A stretch of 64,000 bases of DNA from Hyphomonas sp. CY54-11-8 (GCF_000682735.1 NZ_AWFD01000023.1:1-64000), one strand, 5' to 3'; positions 14,600-24,587 are shown, numbered from the stretch's first letter. Notes: generated from the letters alone by a model not told the origin. Translations and numbers: made by a program.

Positions 14600-17146
14600 T
14601 TACTTGTGGAATATCCGGGTCAGGCCGCCGCTCGTCAGGATGCCGACATCGGCGAGCGCGCCCGGCAGGGCCCGCGCATTCGGGGCTGCGAGGTAAAGCG
14701 GCTCCCAGACAGGATGGAATTTGTCCTTGTAGGCCCTCAAGCCCTCGAAGCCGTAGACGGCATTGGCGTGCTCGAACAGGAAAGCGCCGAGGCGCGTCAT
14801 CGCCGGGGCCAGCCGGTGCGCCTCCAGCCCCGCCAGCGGCGCCATGCCGAGGTCGAAACGCTGATACCCCGCCTCCTTTGCCCAGAGCATGGTGGAGACG
14901 AAGAGATAGTCCATCACCGCGCGTGGCGCATCAGTTGAGAACCGCATCAGGTCGATCGCGATCTCCTGCTTGCCGGCCCCCGGCCAGAGATTGGCGAAGG
15001 CCACGATCTCTCCATTCAGGCGCGCCACAGCAATGGGAAATTTTGCGATATAGTCCGGATCGAACCGGCCGAGCGAAAAGCCCTTCTCCGCGCCGCCATG
15101 GACATCCAGCCAGTCATCAGAAATCTTGTGCAGGCGGTCCAGCTGCGCAGGCACGTCTTCCGGGCCGAGGACCTCGAAGCTCAACCCGTCGCGGCCTGCG
15201 CGATTGTAGACCTGCCGCATCCGCGACCTGTCAGACCCTTCCAGAGAGAATTCCGTGAGCGGCACAATCGCCGTCTCCCCGATCTTCTGGACCGACAGGC
15301 CAAGTTCGACCGCGAGCGGCAGGAAGTCCCGCCCCACGCCATAAAACACAATGCCAGCCCCGGCGGCATCGGCGGCTTCCCGGAAGGACCAGACAAGTGA
15401 CGGGATTTCTTCAGCCAGCCCAACAGGCTGTCCCATCGCAATCCAGCTCGACCCGCGCAAGCCGAACATGATGAAAGACCGCCGCGAAGGGCTGAAGTGG
15501 AACCGTTTGTCGCCGCTGAGGGCGAGCGCTGCATCAGGCCGAGCCGTGTCGGCGGCGGCGATGATCTCGCGGATCTCGCTGAGCGGCGGCGCCTCCTCCG
15601 CCGGGGCGTGCAGCGGACGCAGCCAGTTCCAGGCGAGGAACAGGAAGGTGAGCACGCTGACGCCCGCAGCGGCGCGCAGGAAGCGCGACGTGCCGCCCTG
15701 CAGCGCCACCTGCCACCAGAGTTCGTTCCGGTAATCGACATGTTCGTAGGAGAAAAAGCCCAGCCAGATCACCGCGCCCAATGTTGCGAGAATAGCGAGC
15801 GCCATGACGGGCGTCAGCCGCGTCGCCATCAGCGGCGTCGCCCGGTAGAAGGCCGGGCGCGACACACCGAGCACAGCCAGCACGACGAACAGCGGCGCAG
15901 CTTCGCCAAGGCCTGCGCCTTTGGTCAGGGTCAGCGTGATCCCGGCGGCCAGTAACCCCATCGCCACCATCCAGGCATGGCTGAGCCGCCGCGCCAGGCC
16001 ATTCGCCACAATCAGCAGGAACAGCCCGACAATCGACGCGAGGAAATGCGACAGCTCTATCAGCGGCAAAGGCAGGAAATGCGCTGCCGCCCTCAGCGGC
16101 GCCGGCAGTGCGGGTGTCATCGCGGCGATCAGCATGTAGGCGCCGCTCGCGAACGCAAGCAGGCCGAACACGACCGGCGCAAACAGGGTCGCGACATCCC
16201 CTGCCCCCCGGCCAACCCCCTGAAGGGCGGCTCCGTGGCGTCGCAGCAGGCGGCGGCTCATCCCTGCGGCAGCGATCACCAGCGGTGCGAGGTAATAGAT
16301 CGCCCGGAACGCAATCAGGCTTGCAACAAGGCCTTCGACAGGGCTCGCCGGGACGAGCAACAGGATTACCGCCTCGAAGACGCCGATTCCGCCCGGCAGG
16401 CCGCTCATCCCGCCCACCAGGCAGGCGAGCGCGAAGACCGGCACGAAAGCGGCAAAACCTATGGCCGTCTCCGCCGGCAGAAGGGCAAAGAGGACAAGGC
16501 TCGCAGCCATCCAGTCAACAAGGCTGACCCCGACACGCGCCGACACGCCAGACATCCCACCCGGTACCAACAGGCTGGCATTGCCGATATGCCAGACAAC
16601 CAGCGCCAGCAGCATACATCCAATGGCAATGGCAGCCCGGTCCGGAATACCGAAATGGACCGGAAAAGCAGCCGACTCGAACACAAGGCCGAACCCGCTG
16701 AGCAGGAGCGCGCCGACGGTCAGGCTGATCCGCGTCATGCGGGACACCGCCTGGCTCTCATCGTCCGACAGGCCAAGCCCGCCATAGATCCGGGAACGGA
16801 CGGTCCCGCCGGTCAGTTCCACCTCACCGAGGGAGTTGCCGACAGCCTGCGCCGTAAAGGAGATAAACGCCATGTCGCGCCATGGCCGCGCAAGGCCCAG
16901 ATGGCGAAGCGTCAGACTATCGCGCAGTGTAGCGGCGGCATAACTCGCCAGCATGCCACCCAGTGCAACAAACACGGCCAACGGCGACAGCGCGGAGAAC
17001 CGGGCATAGATCAGATGCATCGACAGATGATCGAGCCGCGCATGGATGGCAAAGATCGCCGCCGCGAATGCCGCCAGCACGAGCATGAGTGGCAGAAAGT
17101 TTGCCCGGCGGCGCCGTTTTTGAGGCTTGTGTTTTTCCGCCTCCAT
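14600..17146 (-). CDS. mprF: Bifunctional phosphatidylglycerol lysyltransferase/flippase MprF-like
   Basis: The 848-aa protein has an N-terminal membrane half (about 14 helices, residues 15-520). This includes the flippase-type LPG_synthase_TM domain (AVGNSLGEVELTGGTVRSRIYGGLGLS, VGGMSGLPGGIGVFEAVILLL). A C-terminal cytosolic DUF2156 acyltransferase-like domain follows (FIMFGLRGSSWIAMGQPVG, MRQVYNRAGRDGLSFEVLG, FDLGMAPLAGLEAHR, YKDKFHPVWEPLYLA). MprF aminoacylates phosphatidylglycerol from charged tRNA and flips the product, changing surface charge. The amino acid used cannot be told from sequence. It lies downstream of TIGR02302 on the same strand. Confidence 0.9.
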   Translation of the reverse strand: MEAEKHKPQKRRRRANFLPLMLVLAAFAAAIFAIHARLDHLSMHLIYARFSALSPLAVFVALGGMLASYAAATLRDSLTLRHLGLARPWRDMAFISFTAQAVGNSLGEVELTGGTVRSRIYGGLGLSDDESQAVSRMTRISLTVGALLLSGFGLVFESAAFPVHFGIPDRAAIAIGCMLLALVVWHIGNASLLVPGGMSGVSARVGVSLVDWMAASLVLFALLPAETAIGFAAFVPVFALACLVGGMSGLPGGIGVFEAVILLLVPASPVEGLVASLIAFRAIYYLAPLVIAAAGMSRRLLRRHGAALQGVGRGAGDVATLFAPVVFGLLAFASGAYMLIAAMTPALPAPLRAAAHFLPLPLIELSHFLASIVGLFLLIVANGLARRLSHAWMVAMGLLAAGITLTLTKGAGLGEAAPLFVVLAVLGVSRPAFYRATPLMATRLTPVMALAILATLGAVIWLGFFSYEHVDYRNELWWQVALQGGTSRFLRAAAGVSVLTFLFLAWNWLRPLHAPAEEAPPLSEIREIIAAADTARPDAALALSGDKRFHFSPSRRSFIMFGLRGSSWIAMGQPVGLAEEIPSLVWSFREAADAAGAGIVFYGVGRDFLPLAVELGLSVQKIGETAIVPLTEFSLEGSDRSRMRQVYNRAGRDGLSFEVLGPEDVPAQLDRLHKISDDWLDVHGGAEKGFSLGRFDPDYIAKFPIAVARLNGEIVAFANLWPGAGKQEIAIDLMRFSTDAPRAVMDYLFVSTMLWAKEAGYQRFDLGMAPLAGLEAHRLAPAMTRLGAFLFEHANAVYGFEGLRAYKDKFHPVWEPLYLAAPNARALPGALADVGILTSGGLTRIFHK

Positions 17147-17157
17147 CCCGAGCTCCC

Positions 17158-19920
17158 CTAGAAGCGATCTAGCAGGCGGCGGAGATATTCGCGTTCTTCT
17201 TCGTCGTCGCTTTCATTGTACCGGCGGCGCAGTTCTTCCAGGATGTCCTTGGCACGCTGGCGCTCGGCCTCTTCCGGCACGCGGACATTTTCGCCGCTAT
17301 TGCCCATGCCGCCTGTCTGGCGCCCGAACGGGTCATTGGTGGCCTGCCCCTGATTTGTCCGCTCGCGCTGCATTTCGTCCAGCATGGCAGCGAGATTGCG
17401 GTTCAGCTCCGACAGGCCTTGCGTCGCGCGCTCCTGGTCATTCGACGCGGCACTTTCATTGCCGCGGGCAAGATTGCCTTCTGCGCCGCGCAGGGCTTCA
17501 CGGATATCGGCGAGGGCTTGCGGATCGATCGCGCCGCTCAGCGCATCTTCCTGACCCGCCCCCTCCCCGAGGCCGCGTTCGCGAGCGAATTGCTCCACCA
17601 ATTCTCCGAGGCGGGCCTGGCGTTCAGCCAGCGTGCCGCCGCCCTGCGGGGGCGCGCCTTCATCCGTGCCGGCAAAACTGTTCGTGCCCGGACGCTCGCC
17701 ACCGGGGCGGTCACCACCCTGCGCGCCATCTCCTTCGGACGGATTCCCGGCTTCGCCCTGGCCGCCCTGCCCGGGTTGTTGGCCGGGTTGCTGACCTTGT
17801 TGGCCGCCTTGCTGCTGGCCGGAGTCCTGTCCGGACTCCTGCCCTGACTGGCCCTGCTGCCCTGACGGCATTTCGCCGCGCTGCTGGGCCAGCGTGTCAT
17901 CATTCAGCTGGCGTTGTTCGCGCAGGATCTCGGACAGGCGCCGCATGGCATCTGTCATCTCCTGCTCTTCCGGCGGCAAGTCTTCCTGTTCTTCGCCTTC
18001 CGACTGAGACCCCGGCATGCCGGCCATGCCGCTGCCGCCCTGTCCGCGCTGGAACTCAAGGTTCTGCAGCATGTTGGTGATGTCGGACAGCAATTGCCGC
18101 GCCTGTTCGGTCGCGCCGGTATCGGTCAGGTCCTGCAAGGCGTTCAGCATGTCCTCGAAATCCTGCCCGCCAAGACTCTGACCACCGCCCATGGCCATGC
18201 CATCCTGATTTGCGTCCGGCATCTCACCGCCATTGGCGATGGCCTCTGCCATCTTTGCGGCGAGGTATTCATTGGCTGCGTCGCGGAAAGCTTCCATGCG
18301 GCGGCGGATTTCTTCCTCGGAGGCGCCATCCCGCAAGGCCTGCTCCAGCGCCCGGCGAGCCGCTTCCAGCCGGCGCAGCGCATCGGCAGCGCTGCCATAT
18401 TCCGCCTTCAGCGCCAGCGACCAGAGCAGCGGGTCAACCGCCCCGGCTTCTTCCTTTGAGCCTGCAGTTTCCAGCATGCCTTCGGCTGTCTTGAAGGTCA
18501 GGTAATAGGCCTGATTCGGAATATAGCGTTCGCCCATCATCGTGATGGAATCGAGCATCAGGGCCGCTTTCTGGATGTCCGGCGGAGCCATGTTCAGCCG
18601 GTTGGCGGCCTCGGTATTGATCGCGTCCTGTTTGAGAGCGAGCAGGTTCTTCTTCTGTGCCTGATAATCCCTCGGTTCCCGGAGCACGGTGACGCGCACT
18701 TCCTGTGCCACACGGGCGAAGGGATCGAGGAACAGCTTTTCCGGCAGAATGAAAGACACGGTCTCGCTCACCCCTTCCTGTCCGGAGGCATCCGTCACGA
18801 CGAGATGGACCTCCACCGGAAGCCCGGCCCAGCGGTGGCGAGTCAGATCGATCTGGGTCGTATCCTTGATTTCCTGCATGCTTGGCGCGGCCAGCGGGAT
18901 CGCCACACGATCTTCTTCGTCGGGGGCAGCCGGATGCGGATCCTTAAGGCGGATCGCGAGCTCCGCTTTCACGACGCCGTAATCGTCGTTCGCGATCCAG
19001 GCAAACTCCGTCCGGTCGAGACGGCCATAGGTGGGAATGGACACAAATTCTACCGTGGGCGGATCGTCCGGCGATGCCAGCAGGCGCCAGGCGGCCCGCT
19101 CGCCCCACCAACGCACGGAGACGCGGGCGTCTTCCTGCAGCGTTGCCTTGGCTTCCCATGCCCCGTCCGGCGTGGCGGCAAATTTCTTCGAACTTTTATG
19201 GCGTCCCTTCAAGATGAGACGCGGCGCGGTCGGTGCTTCGGTGCGCAGCGTGATCTCTGACCCGCGCGGGACACGGACATCGTTGAGGCCCGGCTTCAGA
19301 AACACCGGTGCGCGGCCCGTATGGTCCGGCGGGATGACCCAGGCTTCCACGATCATGTCGTCTGCCCCGACGAGCGCGCCATAATCCGGGTTCAGCGCTC
19401 TCAACAGGCGGCCCGGGCCCTCCCCCGCCGCCAGGACGGCAATGCCGACCAGCGCGGCCGGCAGCAGATAGCGCAGGCGGAACGGGTCGAGCGCGCGCCA
19501 CTCGGCCGACAGGTTTGGCAGTTTCAGCTCTTGCGCAGCCTTCAGCACCCGGTTGCGGTGACGTACCCAGAGCGCCTGCGCGCCGCGGGACGGGTCTGCC
19601 GGCCTGTCTGTGAGAGATGAGACCGGGCGCAGCGGCGATTGCCGGTCCAGCAGGTGAACCGCCTCGGCTTCCGTCGGCGGCCTGTACCGACGAACCCCGC
19701 GGAGCAGGAAGATCGCGCCGCCAATAAGGAACAGCAACGCCAGTACCGCGCCCATGGCGGCGGGCAGTTGGTCGAACGCACCGGCCTGCGCCATGGACAG
19801 GAACAGGATGAGGAAAACGAACAGCGGCCAGAAGGCCCGGCTGAACGCGAGCAGGCCCAGTCGGCGGCGCGTGGCCGCGACTTTTGCCCCGATCGTCTTC
19901 AGTCCGTCCTTTTCAGCCAA
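17158..19920 (-). CDS. TIGR02302 family (DUF4175) protein with Gln/Gly-rich segment
   Basis: The 920-aa protein has three predicted membrane segments in the first 180 residues (FSRAFWPLFVFLILFLSMAQ, AAMGAVLALLFLIGGAIFLL, YLLPAALVGIAVLAAG), then a long extracytoplasmic part. Around residues 680-740 it is strongly Gln/Gly/Ser-rich (tandem GQQ/SGQ units). The C-terminus ends DDEEEREYLRRLLDRF. TIGR02302 is an alphaproteobacterial family of unknown function located next to lysA. The apparent start is TTG at 19920, inside the last 22 bases of lysA, so translation is probably coupled. Confidence 0.9.
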   Translation of the reverse strand: MAEKDGLKTIGAKVAATRRRLGLLAFSRAFWPLFVFLILFLSMAQAGAFDQLPAAMGAVLALLFLIGGAIFLLRGVRRYRPPTEAEAVHLLDRQSPLRPVSSLTDRPADPSRGAQALWVRHRNRVLKAAQELKLPNLSAEWRALDPFRLRYLLPAALVGIAVLAAGEGPGRLLRALNPDYGALVGADDMIVEAWVIPPDHTGRAPVFLKPGLNDVRVPRGSEITLRTEAPTAPRLILKGRHKSSKKFAATPDGAWEAKATLQEDARVSVRWWGERAAWRLLASPDDPPTVEFVSIPTYGRLDRTEFAWIANDDYGVVKAELAIRLKDPHPAAPDEEDRVAIPLAAPSMQEIKDTTQIDLTRHRWAGLPVEVHLVVTDASGQEGVSETVSFILPEKLFLDPFARVAQEVRVTVLREPRDYQAQKKNLLALKQDAINTEAANRLNMAPPDIQKAALMLDSITMMGERYIPNQAYYLTFKTAEGMLETAGSKEEAGAVDPLLWSLALKAEYGSAADALRRLEAARRALEQALRDGASEEEIRRRMEAFRDAANEYLAAKMAEAIANGGEMPDANQDGMAMGGGQSLGGQDFEDMLNALQDLTDTGATEQARQLLSDITNMLQNLEFQRGQGGSGMAGMPGSQSEGEEQEDLPPEEQEMTDAMRRLSEILREQRQLNDDTLAQQRGEMPSGQQGQSGQESGQDSGQQQGGQQGQQPGQQPGQGGQGEAGNPSEGDGAQGGDRPGGERPGTNSFAGTDEGAPPQGGGTLAERQARLGELVEQFARERGLGEGAGQEDALSGAIDPQALADIREALRGAEGNLARGNESAASNDQERATQGLSELNRNLAAMLDEMQRERTNQGQATNDPFGRQTGGMGNSGENVRVPEEAERQRAKDILEELRRRYNESDDEEEREYLRRLLDRF

Positions 19921-21173
19921 TCCGGCACCTGTTCCAGTTGCAGCATTTCCTCAAGATCCGGCCTGCGGCGGACAATGTCGAACCGGTCGCCATTGACCAG
20001 AACTTCCGGCACGAGGGGCCGTGTATTGTAGGCCGAAGACAGCACAGCGCCATAGGCCCCGGCTGACATGAAGGCGAGCCGGTCGCCCGGTGCCACGGCA
20101 GGCATTTCGCGCCCGGCGGCAAACTTGTCGGTCGACTCGCAGATCGGGCCGACCACGTCATAGGTCTTTTCCGGGGCATCCGTCGCGGCCTGTTTCAGCG
20201 GCAGGATATCGTGATGGGCGCCATAGAGCGCCGGACGCATCAGATCGTTCATACCGGCATCGACGATCAGGAAGGACCGGTCCGGCGCGGTTTTCTCATA
20301 GAGCGCCGTGGTCAGCATGACGCCAGCATTGCCCGCGATGACCCGGCCGGGCTCCAGAATCACCTGTACGCCCAGACCCTCGCTGACCTCCGCGATCATG
20401 GCGGCATAGGCCGATGGCGGGGGCGGTTCGTCGCCCTGCTTGTAGGGAATGCCAAGGCCGCCGCCGACATCGATGCGGGCAATGTCATGCCTGGCGGCGC
20501 GCAGGCGCTGGGCAAGGCCCACCACCTTCTCGAACGCGGCCCGCATGGGGACAAGGTCGCCGATCTGGCTGCCGATATGAACATCGACGCCAACGACCTT
20601 GATGCCGGGGAGCGTCGCCGCTTCGGCGTAAAGGTCTTCGGCTTCGGTCCACGGCACGCCGAACTTGTCGCCCTTCTTGCCGGTAGAGATGTTCGGGTGG
20701 CCGCCCGCAGCAACATCCGGATTCACACGGATGGCGATGGGTGCCTCAATGCCGATGCCGTCCGCGACATAGGACAGAAGGCGAAGTTCTGCCGCGCTTT
20801 CAACATTGAACTGGTGGATGCCTTCGCGCAGGCCCAGTTCCATCTCGCGCGCCGTCTTGCCGACGCCGGAAAATACGATCTTCGACGCCGGGATGCCCGC
20901 CCGCAGGGCGCGCTGCAGCTCGCCGCCGCTGACCACATCGGCCCCGCAGCCTTCCGCCGCCAGCGTTGCCAGGACGGCGAGGTTCGAATTGGCCTTCACC
21001 GAAAAGGCGATCAGGCAGTCCTGCCCCTCGAAGGCCGAGGCGATCACCCGGGCATGCCGCTGAAGCGTGGCGGTCGAGTAAACATAGCAAGGCGTGCCCA
21101 CCTCGTCGGCCAGCTTCGCCAGATCGACGTCTTCGCAGTGCAGCCGTCCGTCCCGGTAATCGAAGTGGTGCAT
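19899..21173 (-). CDS. lysA: Diaminopimelate decarboxylase
   Basis: The 424-aa PLP enzyme makes lysine from meso-diaminopimelate. PLP Lys60 lies in IAFSVKANSN. Further signatures are GKTAREMELGL, NVESAAEL, the PDVAAGGHPNISTGKKGDKFG loop, HIGSQIGDL, DVGGGLGIPY and EPGRVIAGNAGVMLT. GPICESTDKFA carries the active-site Cys, and FMSAGAYGAVLSS completes the barrel/dimer signature. It starts 9 bases downstream of the small lipoprotein gene stop and ends inside the TIGR02302 start. Confidence 0.97.
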   Translation of the reverse strand: MHHFDYRDGRLHCEDVDLAKLADEVGTPCYVYSTATLQRHARVIASAFEGQDCLIAFSVKANSNLAVLATLAAEGCGADVVSGGELQRALRAGIPASKIVFSGVGKTAREMELGLREGIHQFNVESAAELRLLSYVADGIGIEAPIAIRVNPDVAAGGHPNISTGKKGDKFGVPWTEAEDLYAEAATLPGIKVVGVDVHIGSQIGDLVPMRAAFEKVVGLAQRLRAARHDIARIDVGGGLGIPYKQGDEPPPPSAYAAMIAEVSEGLGVQVILEPGRVIAGNAGVMLTTALYEKTAPDRSFLIVDAGMNDLMRPALYGAHHDILPLKQAATDAPEKTYDVVGPICESTDKFAAGREMPAVAPGDRLAFMSAGAYGAVLSSAYNTRPLVPEVLVNGDRFDIVRRRPDLEEMLQLEQVPDWLKRTD

Positions 21174-21182
21174 CGACGCCGC

Positions 21183-21434
21183 CTAGCTGCCGACTTCGGC
21201 GAGCGCGCCGTCATCGACGGGCGTCACGGGCTTCGCGTCCGGCACGATACCGCCCCACTGGTTCACTTGCGGGCCGTCTTCCGGCTCGACCACGGCAGCC
21301 ACGGCAAGCGGCTCGTAAGCGCCAGGCGCATTCACCGCACGGATCCCATCAGCCGCGACACAGGCACCCAGCGCACCAAGAAGGGCAAGACCGGTGAGCA
21401 ATTGCCCGGCCGGCCGCAAAACACGTTTGTTCAT
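21183..21434 (-). CDS. Small hypothetical lipoprotein
   Basis: The 83-aa product begins MNKRVLRPAGQLLTGLALLGALGAC, a signal peptide with lipobox LGAC. A short acidic mature region follows (AYEPLAVAAVVEPEDGPQVNQWGG). GGAGGACTGATTTC precedes the ATG at 21434, which is why the longer frame was discarded. It lies between lptM and lysA in one operon, with 4 and 9 bp spacings. No recognised family. Confidence 0.7.
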   Translation of the reverse strand: MNKRVLRPAGQLLTGLALLGALGACVAADGIRAVNAPGAYEPLAVAAVVEPEDGPQVNQWGGIVPDAKPVTPVDDGALAEVGS

Positions 21435-21438
21435 GAAA

Positions 21439-21672
21439 TCAGTCCTCCGGGCCGCCCAGAAGTTCATCATCGCCGCTGGTCTCGGCCTCCTCCGCATCCG
21501 CGCGGGGTGGCAGCTTCGGCAGCGTCGACGTGTTCCCTTCGGGGAGTTCGGCCTCGACATCGTTCGGATCGCCCCATAGCGGGCCCGGGCGCTTCAGATC
21601 ACCTGTCAGGCCGCAGGCCGGCAGGGTCAGGGTCCCGAGGATCAGGGCGGCAATGGCCAGGGGGCGTTTCAT
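21439..21672 (-). CDS. lptM: LptM-like (YifL) lipoprotein
   Basis: The 77-aa product starts MKRPLAIAALILGTLTLPACGLTGDLKRPGPLW. The lipobox PAC followed by G-L-x-G-x-L-x-x-P is the signature of LptM/YifL, the small lipoprotein that helps mature the LPS translocon LptD-LptE. The C-terminal tail is Glu/Asp-rich and unconserved. It is placed between argH and lysA, as in many proteobacteria. Confidence 0.85.
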   Translation of the reverse strand: MKRPLAIAALILGTLTLPACGLTGDLKRPGPLWGDPNDVEAELPEGNTSTLPKLPPRADAEEAETSGDDELLGGPED

Positions 21673-21679
21673 GCGGCGG

Positions 21680-23077
21680 TTACTCCAGTCCAAGTCTCTG
21701 CTTCCACTGTGCCACCTGTTCGGCGACACGAACAGGGCTTGTGCCACCATAAGATGTCCGAGATGAGGCAGATGCTTCAACCGTCAGCACGTCGAAAACG
21801 GCTTCGGTAATGTCCTTGTGAACGCTTTGCATGTCGGCAAGCGTCAGGTCGGCGAGATCAACGCCCTTTCCTTCTGCGATGGCAACCAACGATCCCGTGA
21901 CGTGGTGCGCCTCGCGGAACGGCAGGCCGAGCTCCCGCACCAGCCAATCGGCAAGGTCAGTCGCCGTCGAAAAGCCCTTGGCGGCGGCAGCTCGCATGTT
22001 GTCCGGCTTGAAGGTCATCGTCTCGATCATACCCGTCATGGCGCGCACGCAGAGATCAAACGTGTCAAAGGCTTCGAACGTCAGGCGCTTGTCGTCCTGC
22101 AGGTCCTTGGCATAGGCGAGCGGCAGCGCTTTCACGGCGCCCTGCAGGCCGGCATAGAAGCCGGTGATCAGCGCCGCCTTGGCCCGCACGAGCTCAGCCG
22201 CATCAGGGTTGCGCTTCTGAGGCATGATGGAGGAACCGGTCGACCATTCGTCGGTCAGTTGCGCAAAGGCGAACTGGGCGCTGGTCCAAAGCACGATCTC
22301 TTCCGCCAGGCGCGACAGATGCGTTGCTGCGATGGAAAGCGCTGCCAGCGCTTCCAGCGCGAAGTCACGCGCAGACACGGCATCGAGGGAATTTGCCATC
22401 GGGCGGGCGAAGCCAAGCGCCTCGGCAGTCATGTCCCGGTCGATCTGGAACCCCGTTCCAGCAAGCGCCGCGGCGCCCAGCGGGCATTCATTGAGGCGGT
22501 TGGCGCAGTCCGACAGGCGGGTCCAGTCGCGCGACGTCATCTCGACATAGGCCAGCAGGTGATGGCCAAGCGTCACCGGCTGCGCGGTCTGAAGATGGGT
22601 GAAACCCGGCATGATGGTTCCCGCATGCTCTTCCGCGCGAAGGATCAGCGCGCCCTGAAGGCCGCCGATCAGGCGGGCGGAATGATCCAGCGCCCGGCGC
22701 GTCCAGAGGCGGAAATCGGTCACCACCTGGTCGTTCCGGGACCGGGCCGTGTGCAGGCGGCCCGCCGGTTCGCCGACGATTTCCTTCAGCCGCGCCTCGA
22801 CATTCATGTGGATGTCTTCCAGCTCGCGCCGGAACGGGAACGTCCCGTCGCGCAGCTCGTCCAGCACCTGATCCAGCCCGGCCTGAATGGCTTCATTGTC
22901 ATCGAACGAAATAATGCCCATCTCCGCCAGCATGTCGGCATGGGCCCGGCTGCCGGCGATGTCTTCCTCAGCCATGCGCCGGTCAATATCGAGGGAGGCG
23001 TTGATTTCTTCCATGATGTCGGACGGGGTCGCGGCAAACCGTCCTCCCCACATCGTCTGGCCTTTGCCGCTGGTCAT
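21680..23077 (-). CDS. argH: Argininosuccinate lyase
   Basis: The 465-aa product catalyses the last step of arginine synthesis (argininosuccinate to arginine and fumarate). Family landmarks are [62 protein letters not shown] and the mobile signature loop [19 protein letters not shown] with the catalytic Ser. ATG at 23077 (MTSGKG) was chosen because AAGGGGT lies 8 bases upstream; another ATG is 6 bases earlier. The divergent tlpA starts 38 bases away. Confidence 0.97.
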   Translation of the reverse strand: MTSGKGQTMWGGRFAATPSDIMEEINASLDIDRRMAEEDIAGSRAHADMLAEMGIISFDDNEAIQAGLDQVLDELRDGTFPFRRELEDIHMNVEARLKEIVGEPAGRLHTARSRNDQVVTDFRLWTRRALDHSARLIGGLQGALILRAEEHAGTIMPGFTHLQTAQPVTLGHHLLAYVEMTSRDWTRLSDCANRLNECPLGAAALAGTGFQIDRDMTAEALGFARPMANSLDAVSARDFALEALAALSIAATHLSRLAEEIVLWTSAQFAFAQLTDEWSTGSSIMPQKRNPDAAELVRAKAALITGFYAGLQGAVKALPLAYAKDLQDDKRLTFEAFDTFDLCVRAMTGMIETMTFKPDNMRAAAAKGFSTATDLADWLVRELGLPFREAHHVTGSLVAIAEGKGVDLADLTLADMQSVHKDITEAVFDVLTVEASASSRTSYGGTSPVRVAEQVAQWKQRLGLE

Positions 23078-23115
23078 TGGCATACCCCTTCAACAAACCT
23101 ACGGAAGGCGCAAAC

Positions 23116-23700
23116 ATGAGGCGCTACGCCATTCCCGGCCTCTTCTTGGTCGGAGTGATCGCAATTGTCTACGTGCTGATCAGCGCAGGCATCGGAAAAA
23201 CTGATGAAAACCCGCTTGCGAAGTACGCAACAGGTTCGCTCGAAAAGCTCGATTTCACCAGTTCGGGAGAGCCGGCTGGCACCGCACCCTTCTACCTGGC
23301 GGATGGGTCAGCCCACACGCTGGACGAGTTCAAGGGCAAGCTCATTCTCGTGAATTTCTGGGCAACCTGGTGTGCGCCCTGCGAAAAGGAAATGCCGTCG
23401 CTCGGCGCCCTGCAGAAGGCGCGTGGCGGGGATGATTTCGAGGTTGTGGCCATCAGCGTCGATGCCGCCGAAGACAAGGACTATGCCGAAAAACGCCTCG
23501 GCCAGCTCGGCGCGCCGAACATTCCGTTCCGCATCGTGACGCCGGAACAGTACGAACTCGTCTATGACAGCGGCGTCCAGGGCTTCCCGACCAGCATCCT
23601 CTACAGCCCCGACGGCACGGAAATCGCCCGTCTCGCCGGCGAAGCGGACTGGGCATCCTTCGAAGCGGTCGGCTTTATCGACGCCCTACTCGAACGTTGA
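23116..23700 (+). CDS. TlpA-like membrane-anchored thiol:disulfide oxidoreductase
   Basis: The 194-aa product has an N-terminal membrane anchor (YAIPGLFLVGVIAIVYVLISAG) and a periplasmic thioredoxin fold with active site WATWCAPCEKEMPS and cis-Pro region GVQGFPTS. It reduces periplasmic disulfides, often for cytochrome c or cytochrome oxidase maturation. GGAAGGCGCAAAC precedes the ATG at 23116. The argH/tlpA divergent arrangement is conserved in alphaproteobacteria. The 3' end overlaps the convergent lipoprotein gene by 15 bp. Confidence 0.9.
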   Translation: MRRYAIPGLFLVGVIAIVYVLISAGIGKTDENPLAKYATGSLEKLDFTSSGEPAGTAPFYLADGSAHTLDEFKGKLILVNFWATWCAPCEKEMPSLGALQKARGGDDFEVVAISVDAAEDKDYAEKRLGQLGAPNIPFRIVTPEQYELVYDSGVQGFPTSILYSPDGTEIARLAGEADWASFEAVGFIDALLER

Positions 23701-24492
23701 AAGCTCCAGCCCGATCCGGCTGACCTGTGACAGGAAAGTGGAAGGCGGGGCCGGAAGGTCACCTGCGATCGGCCCTGCAGACGGCCACATGAGGACCAGC
23801 ATTTTCAGTTCCAGCTGAAGGCTGCTGGCATCGGCAGACTCAATCCGGCCCGCCGCTTCCTGCGCGGCGACGGCATAGCCATAGGATTTCTGGTAAAGGA
23901 TCGGATCGTCGATCTCATTCGAAAAGGACACACCGGCCCGGTAGGCATTCTCGCAGCGCTTCATCAGGAAAACGACCAGTTCGACCGGGTCACCCCCGGC
24001 ATTGGCCTGCAGTTCCGCAACATTCGCCTGAACTGCCCCAAGTTTTGCTTCGATGACTTCCGGCGCCGCGCCACTGGAAAGCGCGGTTTCAGCCGTTTCG
24101 ATCAGGTCCGGATCGAAGCCCTGCTCGACGAGACGGGTCAGGCCGCCTGGCTTGATCTCGTCCAAGGCAATGCGGAGGTGTTCGGCAGCATCTTCCAGCT
24201 GCCCTGCCCGGGCGAGCGCTGTGGCCACAGTGACCTCGCTGGAGATCATCGCAGCGCGCTGGTCGACCGGCAGCAACAGGGCCGGATCAAGCGCCGCAAC
24301 GCCTTCCCCGCCTTCACCCCCCTCACCTTCGCCCATTTCACCGCCTTCTCCATAGGATCCGGCCTCACCCGGCGCGGTCATGGCGGTTTCACCGGTTTCG
24401 CCCCCTTCTCCGCCGCAGGCGGCGAGGCCTGCCGTGCCAATCAGGGCGGCGCCCAGTCCAAGCCGGATCCAGCGCTTCGGCGTGTAATTCAT
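23686..24492 (-). CDS. Hypothetical lipoprotein with Gly/Glu-rich spacer
   Basis: The 268-aa product has a signal peptide ending in LAAC (RLGLGAALIGTAGLAAC). A low-complexity spacer made of GEGG/EGGE units follows (residues about 27-65). The rest is helical (EVTVATALARAGQLEDAAEHLRIALDEIKPGG and later repeats), with the look of a TPR-like or imelysin-like surface protein; no family is certain. The coding 3' end overlaps tlpA by 15 bp convergently. Confidence 0.75.
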   Translation of the reverse strand: MNYTPKRWIRLGLGAALIGTAGLAACGGEGGETGETAMTAPGEAGSYGEGGEMGEGEGGEGGEGVAALDPALLLPVDQRAAMISSEVTVATALARAGQLEDAAEHLRIALDEIKPGGLTRLVEQGFDPDLIETAETALSSGAAPEVIEAKLGAVQANVAELQANAGGDPVELVVFLMKRCENAYRAGVSFSNEIDDPILYQKSYGYAVAAQEAAGRIESADASSLQLELKMLVLMWPSAGPIAGDLPAPPSTFLSQVSRIGLELSTFE

Positions 24493-24587
24493 CGGGAAAG
24501 CTCCGTCATATCTGTTCCGGGCCGCAGCCTAGGTGCCCTGATGCCGGCCGGGCAAGCCATTTGGCCCTTTCAGGGGTGCAATCAGGT

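Noticed and set aside
15977-17161. 394-codon plus frame
   Set aside because: Antisense to mprF; low-complexity Gln/Arg composition, no signature.
20211-21752. 513-codon plus frame
   Set aside because: Antisense to lysA, the small lipoprotein and lptM.
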